Made by a program: the position numbers and the translations under genes
Notes under the pieces: generated by a model
Databases searched by the model: none
Seen by the model: the letters and a program-made list of their open reading frames with translations, nothing else
Told to the model about the DNA's origin: nothing
Source of the DNA: Prevotella sp. UBA4339
Lineage (GTDB): Bacteria > Bacteroidota > Bacteroidia > Bacteroidales > Bacteroidaceae
Assembly (NCBI GenBank): GCA_002393725.1
Contig: DGTJ01000117.1
Coordinates: 1-13,628 of the forward strand
Length of the DNA: 13,628 nucleotides
Direction of reading: 5' to 3'
Shown here: positions 6,058-13,628 of the stretch, in pieces
Layout: every line of letters begins with the position of its first letter
Position numbering within the stretch: the first letter of the stretch is position 1

Positions 6058-8898
6058 ATGAGAAGAATTGCAAGGAAACCGCTCAAAGTGCTAACCGCAC
6101 TTATATTGCTTAACCTTTCAGCATTGTCAGGTGCTGCACAAGGTATACCGTTCATACGCAACTTCCATGCCGAAGAATACCACGCCAACAACACGAACTT
6201 CGACATCGTGACAGATGAAAACGGCAATGTGTTTGTGGCAAATTTCGAAGGCCTGATGTATTACGACTATGCCGAATGGCACATTATCCACACACCGGGC
6301 ATCGCTCGTGTCACAGTAGTCTACAGGGCAGAAGACAACAACATCTGGGTGGGCGGATACAACTATTTCGGAAAGATAGTAAGGAAGGCCAACGGCGAGA
6401 TTACTCTCAAGAGAATTGCAAAGGAAGACCTGTTCAGAGGAGAAGTGAGCGAAATCTTCGAAACTAATGGAGAGCTGCAGTTCCTGGTAAGCAACGGTGT
6501 CGTCTACAAGGTCAAGAACGACAAAGTGAGCATATCGAAGACCATCACCTCAAATTCTCTCAAGCTGGGAATGCTCGACGTGGTTGATGTCGATGCAATA
6601 GAGAGCAAAAAACTGAAAGATCTGGTGAAGGACAAAGAGATAATGGAAGAAGACCTCGGTGATGGTATCAACGTCAAAGTGATAAAGAACTCAGGAATAT
6701 TGATCACCGACGCCAAGCAGAAGACGAGATTCACTGTCACCGATGAGAACGGGCTTTGCTCGAACAACGTAGTTTACGGAGTGTACGACGGCAGAGGACA
6801 CTTCTGGGGGTCCACCGGCAAGGGAGTATTCGTCATGAACATACCGGCGACCATCACACGCTTCACGTCAAACGAAGGACTTCATGGAACAGTATTAAGC
6901 ATCGAAGAAATCGGAGGGAAGATATATGCCGGTACTGACGACGGCCTGTACAGGCAAGAGGGATACCGGTTTGTAAGAGTGCCCCAATTGATACATGCCT
7001 GCTGGAACCTGAAGAAGAGCGGCAACGAACTGCTTGCTGCTACTGCCGACGGTATATACAGAGTAAATGCCAACGGGGCAGTGAGGCAACTTACCACAAC
7101 GGCATCAATGGCAATACTCGACGAAGGCAGCCATATATATAGTGGTGAAATCAGCGGCTTGTATCTGATAAATGCCGACGGCAGCGGCCGGAAGAAGGCC
7201 TGCGGCCTGGAAAACGTCACGAAGATAGTAAAAGACGATGAAGGCACGATATGGGCACAAAGCCTGTATGGAGGTATCTGGTATAAAAAAGCAGGAAATA
7301 CCCACTTTGAGATGTACAAGTCGGGAGAGAAATCAGAAACGATGCTGACGGTAGTACCGACTAGCGGGAGAGCAACGGTAGTAAGCTCTACAGCCACTAC
7401 CCCATTCCCCTATCCTCTTATATCCTATACTGACAACGAAGGCGTGACCTGGCTTACCGACAATGAAGGCAAGGCAATATACCAGTGGAAGGACGGCAAG
7501 CGCCTCACGAAGCTCGACAAGCTTCTCTTCCCCCTGCATAATCAGCCTATCCGAACCATCTACACACGAAAAAACGAGATATGGCTCGGATGCGACAACG
7601 GGCTGATCATCGTAAACACTGAAGCAAACGACCCTAACCTGAACAGGAAGCCCAACCTGTATATCCGCACTGTCAAGCTGGATGGCGACAGTATCCTGTG
7701 GGGAGGATTCGGCAAGATGCCGGAAAGACTGGCAGAACTGGAGTATAAAGAGAACAACCTGACCTTCACATTCTCGCTCGACTACCCTACGATCTCAGGT
7801 GAGACACTATACCGCTATCGCCTGAACAATGGTAGCTGGAGCACATGGAGCACCAGCACGTCTGCCAGTTTCGTAAATCTAAATTACGGTGACTATACTT
7901 TCAGCGTTCAGGCAAGAGACATATCCAACCGCACATCCGATATCACCCAGATAAAATTCCTTATCAACCCGCCATTCTATCACAGGTGGTATATGTATGT
8001 ATTATACTTCCTGATTATGCTCCTGATTTTCTATGCCCTGTTCCGCCTGCGCCTGCAGAGACTGGAGAAAGACAAGATAAGGCTGGAGAAACTGGTTCAG
8101 GACCGTACGGCAGAAGTGGTAAGGCTTGAAAAGATGGCAACTGCCGGTAAGCTGACTCAAGGACTCATCGACCGAATCCTCAACCCTCTTAACTACATCA
8201 ACAATTTCTCGAAGCTCTCCGAAGGCCTGATAAAAGACGTAAAGGCAAATATAGAAGACGAGAAGGAAAATATGGATGAGGAGAACTACGAAGACACTCT
8301 CGACGTGCTTGACATGCTGACGGGCAATCTCCAGAAAGTCAGCGAGCACGGGCAGAATACTACCCGCACGCTGAAAGCTATGGAAGAGCTGCTGAAAGAC
8401 CGGAGCGGAGGTATCGTGCCAATGGACTTCACTGCCGTGATCAAACAGGACGAGAAGATGCTTCACGAATACTACAAGAAGGAGATTGACGAGCAGAAGA
8501 TAAAGGTAGTATTCGACTATCCCGACGAGCAGATACAGATAGACGGCAATCCCGAGCAGCTGAGCAAGACCATTATGAGCCTGCTGGCCAATGCCATATA
8601 CGCCGTATCGAAGAAAGCGGCGAAGACATCGTTCACGCCAGAGATAAGCCTGAAGGTCACAAAAGCGGGCAACGGCGTGACTGTCAGCGTGCATGACAAC
8701 GGAATCGGCATCGAGGAGACTATCCTCGACAAGCTCTTCGACCCGTTCTTCACCACAAAGACCACCAGCGAGGCTGCAGGAGTGGGGCTGTACCTGAGCC
8801 GTGAGATAGTACAGAATCATGGCGGTGACATTATTGTCAAGTCTGTCAAGGACGAATATAGTGAGTTTACCTTTACACTTCCTTATAAAAAATCATAG
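6058..8898 (+). CDS. Periplasmic propeller sensor with a degenerate histidine-kinase core (pseudokinase candidate)
   Basis: 946 residues from ATG. A signal peptide (1-28) is followed by a two-component-regulator-type beta-propeller (about 35-550, repeats of the form 'D..G..W.....G'), a Y_Y_Y domain (about 563-635), one transmembrane helix (644-663), a coiled coil (664-695) and a kinase core. This is the sensor plan of Bacteroidetes hybrid two-component systems, but with no receiver and no AraC domain. In the H-box the expected A-H-E-I-x-N-P-L-N reads I-D-R-I-L-N-P-L-N: the phospho-accepting His is D705 and the following Glu is R706. The ATP-binding domain looks intact: N-box N845, G1 box D880-NGIG, F-box PFFTTK, and G2 box AGVGL (908-911). 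Thus it can probably bind ATP but cannot autophosphorylate on the usual His (inference). It starts 3 nt after the WD40-like gene and is followed after 4 nt by an intact paralogue. Confidence 0.88.
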   Translation: MRRIARKPLKVLTALILLNLSALSGAAQGIPFIRNFHAEEYHANNTNFDIVTDENGNVFVANFEGLMYYDYAEWHIIHTPGIARVTVVYRAEDNNIWVGGYNYFGKIVRKANGEITLKRIAKEDLFRGEVSEIFETNGELQFLVSNGVVYKVKNDKVSISKTITSNSLKLGMLDVVDVDAIESKKLKDLVKDKEIMEEDLGDGINVKVIKNSGILITDAKQKTRFTVTDENGLCSNNVVYGVYDGRGHFWGSTGKGVFVMNIPATITRFTSNEGLHGTVLSIEEIGGKIYAGTDDGLYRQEGYRFVRVPQLIHACWNLKKSGNELLAATADGIYRVNANGAVRQLTTTASMAILDEGSHIYSGEISGLYLINADGSGRKKACGLENVTKIVKDDEGTIWAQSLYGGIWYKKAGNTHFEMYKSGEKSETMLTVVPTSGRATVVSSTATTPFPYPLISYTDNEGVTWLTDNEGKAIYQWKDGKRLTKLDKLLFPLHNQPIRTIYTRKNEIWLGCDNGLIIVNTEANDPNLNRKPNLYIRTVKLDGDSILWGGFGKMPERLAELEYKENNLTFTFSLDYPTISGETLYRYRLNNGSWSTWSTSTSASFVNLNYGDYTFSVQARDISNRTSDITQIKFLINPPFYHRWYMYVLYFLIMLLIFYALFRLRLQRLEKDKIRLEKLVQDRTAEVVRLEKMATAGKLTQGLIDRILNPLNYINNFSKLSEGLIKDVKANIEDEKENMDEENYEDTLDVLDMLTGNLQKVSEHGQNTTRTLKAMEELLKDRSGGIVPMDFTAVIKQDEKMLHEYYKKEIDEQKIKVVFDYPDEQIQIDGNPEQLSKTIMSLLANAIYAVSKKAAKTSFTPEISLKVTKAGNGVTVSVHDNGIGIEETILDKLFDPFFTTKTTSEAAGVGLYLSREIVQNHGGDIIVKSVKDEYSEFTFTLPYKKS

Positions 8899-8902
8899 CA
8901 CT

Positions 8903-9724
8903 ATGGATCAGATAGAACAACTAAAAGAAAAGCTCCAGAAGCAGGAAAAGCTGGCATCACTGGGTATCTTAAGTGCAGGTATAGCACATGAAATCCAGAA
9001 CCCGCTGAACTTCGTGATAAATTTCAGCAAGATGTCAGTAAATCTTATTAAGGACCTGACAGAGATTGTGGAAGACAATGAAGACAAGTTCTCTGAAGAA
9101 GACCGTGAGGATCTCGAAGACATCGTTGCCGACCTCAAGGAGAACATGGCTAAGATTTCAGAACACGGAGAGAGGGCGATAAGTATCATACAGGGCATAC
9201 TGCTGATATCCAGAGGCAAGGAAGGTGAACGTCTGCCAACCGACATGCGAAAGATTACTAAAGAATACGTATGGCTGGCGTATCACGCTATGAGAGCAAA
9301 GAATAAGTCGTTCAACGTCAGTATCCATGAGGAGTATGAAGACAATCTCCCCATTACTGTTGCCATACCGCAAGATATGAGCCGGGCAGTACTGAACATC
9401 ACAAACAATGCCTTCTATGCTGTATGGCAGAGACAAGAGTCGGAGGGCGAAGAATTCAAGCCTGAGGTGACTATAAAAGTATATTCACATGATGAGAATA
9501 TCTGCGTAAGCATAGCCGACAATGGTGTAGGAATGCCAGAAGAGGTAAAGCAGCGACTCTTTGAGAACTTCTTCACCACCAAGCCTATAGGTCAGGGCAC
9601 CGGTCTCGGAATGGGTATCACCCGCGACATCATAGAGAAAGAGCATGGAGGAACGTTGACTTTTGATTCCACTGAGGGTAAGGGCACCATATTTACATTT
9701 ACCATCCCAATAAAGAAAAGATGA
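8903..9724 (+). CDS. Soluble sensor-less histidine kinase
   Basis: 273 residues, no signal peptide or membrane helix. After a short coiled coil (1-17) comes a canonical H-box GIAHEIQNPLNFV with H29 as phospho-acceptor, a long acidic dimerisation hairpin ending in the ISEHGERA motif (85-92), then an HATPase_c domain with N-box N165/N169, G1 box D207-NGVG, F-box FFTTK and G2 box GQGTGLGMG (230-238). There is no sensor domain, so input must come from a partner. It shares the NFSK-S-LIKD and SEHG segments with the pseudokinase core encoded just upstream, so the two are paralogues and might heterodimerise. The frame is open back to 8819, but that start lies within the upstream gene; the ATG at 8903, 4 nt after the upstream stop, is chosen. 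The stop overlaps the next start as ATGA. The likely target is the receiver domain of the phosphatase encoded at 3289 (inference). Confidence 0.9.
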   Translation: MDQIEQLKEKLQKQEKLASLGILSAGIAHEIQNPLNFVINFSKMSVNLIKDLTEIVEDNEDKFSEEDREDLEDIVADLKENMAKISEHGERAISIIQGILLISRGKEGERLPTDMRKITKEYVWLAYHAMRAKNKSFNVSIHEEYEDNLPITVAIPQDMSRAVLNITNNAFYAVWQRQESEGEEFKPEVTIKVYSHDENICVSIADNGVGMPEEVKQRLFENFFTTKPIGQGTGLGMGITRDIIEKEHGGTLTFDSTEGKGTIFTFTIPIKKR

Positions 9725-12210
9725 AAATCAGAATACACCTTATTATATTATTATTCTGTCTTCCGGCACTATCGCTACAAGCACAGGATCATTCCAGCCG
9801 ACAGATATACAATCAGGCGGAGAGCGACTTCGAGATAGGACGCGTGGAGCAGGCACTCTCACTACTGCAAGACAATATCGACAGTTTCAAGGGAAACTTG
9901 CAGCTGAGCGCATACAGACTATTGGCTATCTGCCATCTCAGCCTCGACGAGAACGAGAAGGCCGAGCAATGTACCCGTGAACTACTGAACTACGACCCCT
10001 ACTACACCGCTTCCTCGCAAGACCCACAGCGGTTTATCGATATGGTGGAGAGTATCAAGCAGGGACTAACGGCAAAGATCACCACAGCATCAAGCCAGGC
10101 AGAGTCGCTCAGTGAGGTGCCCGTGCCGACAACTCTCATCACTGAGGAGATGATACATAATAGCGGAGCCAACAATCTGCAGGAGGTGCTGGCCGCCTAT
10201 GTGCCCGGTATGAATATCGTAGACTGTAACGACGACATCAACATCTCAATGCGCGGCATTTACAGTAATGGTCAGGAGAAGATACTCATCATGCTCAATG
10301 GACACAGACTGAACAGCTACTGTACAAACATAGCATCCCCCGACTTCAGTATCGGCCTTGAGAAGATAAAGCAGATAGAAGTACTTCGCGGACCTGCCTC
10401 TTCACTCTATGGAGGCGTGGCCCTGACAGCCGTAGTGAACATTATCACCAAGCAAGGTGCCGACGTAGACGGAGTGATGATGAGAGGAGGTATCGGTAAC
10501 TACGGACAGCTGAAAGGCGACATGCTTTTCGGAAAGAGATATTTCGACCTCGACATCCTCGTGTGGGGCAGCCTATATAAAGCTGACGGTGAAACGATGC
10601 CGTTCCCCGAAGAACGACGCAATGAAGACGCCTATGGAGTCCCCGTGGATGAGATCACTATCGGCCATATCGGCAACAAGCCATCATACGACTTTGGCCT
10701 GCAGCTGAAATGGAAAGACCTGAACTTCATGTATAACACACAATTCTCACAGATTACTGCACCATACACGATGGGTACGCTGGCCAAGTCGTATGACCAC
10801 GACAGATACAAGACCTACAATGGCTACTCACCGAGTTTTGCCACTCTGTCACACCATGCCGACCTCAGCTACAGCAAGACATTTGGCAAATTATTCCTAA
10901 AGGGAACGCTCACTTATGACAATAGTGACTTGACACACTATCAGGTGATATTCGACAATCCCCTTCCGGAGTTAGGCTATTTATTAGGTCTGGAAGATGA
11001 AAAGAACATTTTCAGAACTCAAGGTATCTACAGATACATAAACGGTCAAGAAATGAACTACGGCCTTCAGATAAAAGGCGACTTCAACTATATCAACAGC
11101 AAGACCCACAACGGGTCGGTTGCCTTCGGTACAGAGTTCTCGCATTTCAGACTGGACGATGTACGATATTTCCTCGGATACAATTTTACAGAGGCACTCG
11201 ATGAGAACCCGATAATCCAGTCTGTCGGCAAGGGACACGAGAATTCTTATAATGCTTTTTTGCAGTTAAAGCATAAATGGCATTCGGTGATCTTCAATGC
11301 AGGTCTGCGCTATGACCACAAGAAGAGGACTGACGATTATAAAGTAAACGAGTTTTCACCGCGTGTAGCACTGATTCTGCTGCAGCCCAAATGGAATCTT
11401 AAGTTCAGCTATTCAAAGTCTTTCGTAGATGCACCGTATCTCTATCGCAAGACAACAGAATTACTACCACTTCTAATCGGATCACAGTATACTATCAGTG
11501 GTCATGAAAATGAACGCCTGCTACCGGAGTCAGTCAACTCTGTACAGCTCACTTTCTCAGGTATCGAATGGATCAAGGGCTTGACATTTGAACTGAACGG
11601 TTTCTACAACAGGGCAAAAAACATGATTATGACCCACATCATACAGCAGTTTAATGAAGGTAACAACAAAACTGCCGGAGCCGAACTGATGGTAAACTAT
11701 AAGCGTCCCCGATTCACGGCCGACCTGACACTCACTTATACCAAGACGCTGGAGACAAACCTCCTTACACAGAGTATCGACGACAACAATAACCTCCCAT
11801 ATTTCACATCTCATGCCGTATTTGCTTGGAAAGCATTGCCGAACTGGAAACTATTCACGCATATCGAGTTTGAAGGGAAACAGACATCCTACAATCTCAA
11901 TGTCGTGCAGTTGATAGTCTATGAGCAATTCCTAAACAAGCTTCAACAGGCGATCGATGCAGAAGACTATAACAGCGCCGCAGCTTATTTAAAAGAACTG
12001 GACAGGTTAGATAAAACACTCGTGATAAGTACAGATATGGACTCACGGGTGATATTCCACGTCGGTACAGAGTATAAACTCGGAAATGTGACATTTGGAC
12101 TCAAGGTGAACAATCTCTTCAATACGAATTACAACCGAGGCGGCATGAATACGAAGATAATACCGCAGAAGGGAAGATGGTTCATGTTTAATGTCGCTTA
12201 CAAGTTCTGA
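9721..12210 (+). CDS. TonB-dependent outer-membrane receptor with TPR-like N-terminal domain
   Basis: 829 residues. A signal peptide (1-22, ending LQAQ) is followed by helical TPR-like repeats (about 25-115: ESDFEIGRVEQALSLL, then LLAICHLSLDENEKAEQC), a TonB plug domain (about 130-245, with the motif IEVLRGPASSLYGG and NIITK) and a beta-barrel ending NLFNTNYNRGG ... YKF, with the terminal Phe usual for outer-membrane barrels. The CarboxypepD_reg-like domain common in SusC-type receptors is missing and there is no SusD neighbour, so this is not a glycan-uptake pair. The plug resembles siderophore or cobalamin-type receptors, but the ligand cannot be read. A predicted helical insert (about 735-764) interrupts the last barrel strands. 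It is translationally coupled (ATGA) to the kinase gene, which suggests a signalling role for the receptor, with the TPR segment as a possible periplasmic contact (inference). Confidence 0.85.
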   Translation: MKIRIHLIILLFCLPALSLQAQDHSSRQIYNQAESDFEIGRVEQALSLLQDNIDSFKGNLQLSAYRLLAICHLSLDENEKAEQCTRELLNYDPYYTASSQDPQRFIDMVESIKQGLTAKITTASSQAESLSEVPVPTTLITEEMIHNSGANNLQEVLAAYVPGMNIVDCNDDINISMRGIYSNGQEKILIMLNGHRLNSYCTNIASPDFSIGLEKIKQIEVLRGPASSLYGGVALTAVVNIITKQGADVDGVMMRGGIGNYGQLKGDMLFGKRYFDLDILVWGSLYKADGETMPFPEERRNEDAYGVPVDEITIGHIGNKPSYDFGLQLKWKDLNFMYNTQFSQITAPYTMGTLAKSYDHDRYKTYNGYSPSFATLSHHADLSYSKTFGKLFLKGTLTYDNSDLTHYQVIFDNPLPELGYLLGLEDEKNIFRTQGIYRYINGQEMNYGLQIKGDFNYINSKTHNGSVAFGTEFSHFRLDDVRYFLGYNFTEALDENPIIQSVGKGHENSYNAFLQLKHKWHSVIFNAGLRYDHKKRTDDYKVNEFSPRVALILLQPKWNLKFSYSKSFVDAPYLYRKTTELLPLLIGSQYTISGHENERLLPESVNSVQLTFSGIEWIKGLTFELNGFYNRAKNMIMTHIIQQFNEGNNKTAGAELMVNYKRPRFTADLTLTYTKTLETNLLTQSIDDNNNLPYFTSHAVFAWKALPNWKLFTHIEFEGKQTSYNLNVVQLIVYEQFLNKLQQAIDAEDYNSAAAYLKELDRLDKTLVISTDMDSRVIFHVGTEYKLGNVTFGLKVNNLFNTNYNRGGMNTKIIPQKGRWFMFNVAYKF

Positions 12211-12310
12211 CATATCATACTATATCTGCATCAAAACGGTCAGATTTTCAGAAAGAAATGTTTAAAAAAGAAAAAATGCTGCACTTTTCGGAATATTTTG
12301 CTATTTAGAC

Positions 12311-12341
12311 TTTGCAAATTGAAGAAAAAGTTGTAATTTTG
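12311..12341 (+). promoter_or_regulatory. Promoter of the AAA ATPase gene
   Basis: TTTG (12311-12314), a 19-nt spacer and TAATTTTG (12334-12341) match the full Bacteroidetes consensus, the best example in this window. Transcription would start near 12346-12349, about 32 nt before the ATG. The 100 bases between the receptor stop and this promoter are AT-rich and show no convincing terminator hairpin. Confidence 0.7.
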
Positions 12342-12379
12342 CAGCGCTTTATAAAGTAAATAAAACAAATCAAAGGCAA

Positions 12380-13570
12380 ATGGAAGCTTTTCTCAGGACA
12401 CATAGATACCTCGTTGAGCATGTCAATGCTCCAGTTCGTCGTACCCTTATGGACGAGATTGACTGGAGTGACAGGCTAATCGGCATCAAAGGAACAAGAG
12501 GTGTCGGGAAGACCACATTCCTGCTGCAATATGCAAAAGAGAAATTTGACATTAACGACCGTCAGTGCCTATATGTCAACATGAACAATTTCTTCTTTCA
12601 GGGGCATGGAATAGCCGATTTTGCCGGAAAGTTCTATCATCATGGAGGTCGCACGCTGCTTATCGACCAGGTATTCAAGCAGCCTGACTGGAGCGCAGAG
12701 CTTCGCAAATGCTACGACCTCTACCCCAACCTTAAGATTGTCTTTACTGGGTCAAGCGTGATGCGACTCAAGGATGAGAATCCTGAACTTAATGGAATCG
12801 TAAAGAGCTATAATCTTCGCGGTTTCTCCTTCCGTGAGTTTCTCAACCTTATGACAAGCAACAGTTTCAAGCCCTACACCCTTGAGGAAATACTCGAAGA
12901 TCATGAGCAGATCGTAAAGAAGATACTTCCCAAAGCCTCTCCGAACAGATACTTTCAGGATTACATCCATCACGGCTTCTATCCCTTCTTCCAGGAGCAA
13001 CGTAATTATAGCGAGAACCTGCTGAAGACGATGAACATGATGACCGAAGTGGACATCCTGCTAATCAAGCAGATAGAGCTTAAGTATCTTACAAAGATCA
13101 AGAAGCTCTTCTATCAGCTTGCAGAGGATGGTTCAAAGAAGGCTCCTAACGTGAGCAAGCTTGCCCACGATGTCGAGACCAGTCGTGCTACGGTGATGAA
13201 CTATATCAAATATCTCACCGATGCACGTCTGCTGAATCTGATATATCCAGAAGGCGAGGACTTCCCCAAAAAGCCTGCAAAAGTCATGCTTCACAACTCC
13301 AACTTGCTTTATGCCATCTATCCCATACAGGTAGAGAAGCAGGTGGCAATGGAGACATTCTTCGTAAACTCGATGTGGAAGGACCATAAGGTCAACGCCG
13401 GAAGTCGCGACTGCAACTATATTGTTGACGGCAAGATGAAATTCCGTATCATGGATGCTCAGCAAATGCAGCGATTGAAGACACAGCCGGATGTCATCTA
13501 CGCAAGATACAACACAGAAATAGGAAGAGACAATCAAATCCCTCTGTGGTTATTAGGATTTTTATATTAG
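12380..13570 (+). CDS. AAA_14-like P-loop ATPase with winged-helix-type C-terminus
   Basis: 396 residues, cytosolic. Walker A is GTRGVGKTT (38-46, K44). The Walker B strand reads RTLLIDQV (91-98), with Gln97 where the catalytic Glu is expected. It is followed by PDW and LKIVFTGSSVMRL (118-130), the sensor-1-type strand typical of the AAA_14 / DUF4143 ATPases. The region at about 235-300 (ISKL-like helix pair: VSKLAHDVETSRATVMNYIKYLTDARLLNLI) is a winged-helix-like segment characteristic of that family. The C-terminus carries the usual nuclease-like-region position but without an obvious motif. These proteins are common and poorly understood in Bacteroidetes. It has its own promoter and seems independent of the signalling operon. 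An AAAGG lies 6 nt upstream of the ATG. The family is fairly secure; the role is unknown. Confidence 0.8.
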   Translation: MEAFLRTHRYLVEHVNAPVRRTLMDEIDWSDRLIGIKGTRGVGKTTFLLQYAKEKFDINDRQCLYVNMNNFFFQGHGIADFAGKFYHHGGRTLLIDQVFKQPDWSAELRKCYDLYPNLKIVFTGSSVMRLKDENPELNGIVKSYNLRGFSFREFLNLMTSNSFKPYTLEEILEDHEQIVKKILPKASPNRYFQDYIHHGFYPFFQEQRNYSENLLKTMNMMTEVDILLIKQIELKYLTKIKKLFYQLAEDGSKKAPNVSKLAHDVETSRATVMNYIKYLTDARLLNLIYPEGEDFPKKPAKVMLHNSNLLYAIYPIQVEKQVAMETFFVNSMWKDHKVNAGSRDCNYIVDGKMKFRIMDAQQMQRLKTQPDVIYARYNTEIGRDNQIPLWLLGFLY

Positions 13571-13612
13571 ATTAATATACATTAGGTTTTTTATTTAATA
13601 CATTCTAAACAA

Positions 13613-13628
13613 ATGGCAAAAGAAAAGA
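13613..13628 (+). CDS. Start of a further gene, cut by the right edge
   Basis: An ATG at 13613 opens MAKEK before the window ends. It is 42 bp after the ATPase stop, in an AT-rich gap with no clear promoter, so it may be co-transcribed. The first residues recall EF-Tu (MAKEKF), but the sixth codon starts with A, so it cannot be Phe and that reading is not supported. Product unknown. Confidence 0.4.

Noticed and set aside
8002..8820. 272-codon open frame on the minus strand
   Set aside because: It lies wholly opposite the kinase core of the propeller sensor, is Leu/Val/Tyr-rich as expected from reversed Glu/Lys/Asp codons, and shows no recognisable domain or promoter.
8819..8902. N-terminal extension of the soluble kinase by 28 residues
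   Set aside because: It would overlap the end of the upstream kinase gene by 80 bp and adds a non-conserved segment; the ATG at 8903, four bases after that stop, gives the normal start.
9721..12210. SusC of a polysaccharide utilisation locus
   Set aside because: No CarboxypepD_reg-like domain is seen, and no SusD, glycosidase or lipoprotein genes are nearby.
12211..12310. Terminator after the TonB receptor gene
   Set aside because: Only 5-bp arms (ATCTG / CAGAT) and imperfect A/T matches can be found, with no stable stem followed by a T-run.
13613..13628. Elongation factor Tu start (MAKEKF)
   Set aside because: The sixth codon begins with A, so it cannot encode Phe; five residues are not enough for an identity.

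Overview
The window looks like chromosomal DNA from a member of the Bacteroidales, most likely Prevotella or a close relative. The evidence is the promoter grammar (TTTG or TTGG, a 19-nt spacer, then TAnnTTTG, seen upstream of three gene starts and once facing left), the scarcity of strong Shine-Dalgarno sites at promoter-proximal starts, and the protein families: a TonB-dependent receptor, a two-component-type periplasmic propeller with a Y_Y_Y domain, an M64 peptidase and an AAA_14-like ATPase. The genus is inferred; no rRNA or other marker is present.

Layout. Positions 1-545 hold no convincing gene. They contain a degenerate 22-bp tandem repeat (1-60), outward-facing promoters at each side (88-118 leftward, 460-490 rightward) and, between them, an imperfect ~27-bp inverted repeat (194-220 / 350-375) around a perfect 36-bp AT-only palindrome (256-291). 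From 546 to 2155 lie two overlapping genes: a short, diverged HPPK (FolK)-like protein and a secreted M64-family zinc peptidase. A leftward ATP-grasp-like gene (2133-3179) converges on the peptidase and overlaps its 3' end by 23 bp.

The centre of the window (3289-12210) is one tightly packed five-gene rightward operon behind a good promoter at 3230-3260. In order: a response regulator fused to a SpoIIE/PP2C phosphatase; a membrane-anchored coiled-coil/WD40-like protein; a periplasmic propeller sensor with a transmembrane segment and a histidine-kinase core whose phospho-accepting His is replaced by Asp; a soluble, intact histidine kinase that is a paralogue of that core; and a TonB-dependent outer-membrane receptor with a TPR-like N-terminus. 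Gaps are 18, 3, 4 and -4 nt. Taken together (inference), these parts could carry a signal from outer-membrane receptor through a periplasmic propeller to a pseudokinase/kinase pair and then to a phosphatase output, rather than to a DNA-binding regulator as in classical hybrid two-component systems. No anti-sigma factor, STAS protein or SusD-like partner lies in the window. This operon is the best candidate for an undescribed system.

The window ends with a separately promoted AAA_14-like ATPase (12380-13570), whose Walker B motif reads Asp-Gln instead of Asp-Glu, followed by the first five codons of another gene that runs off the right edge.
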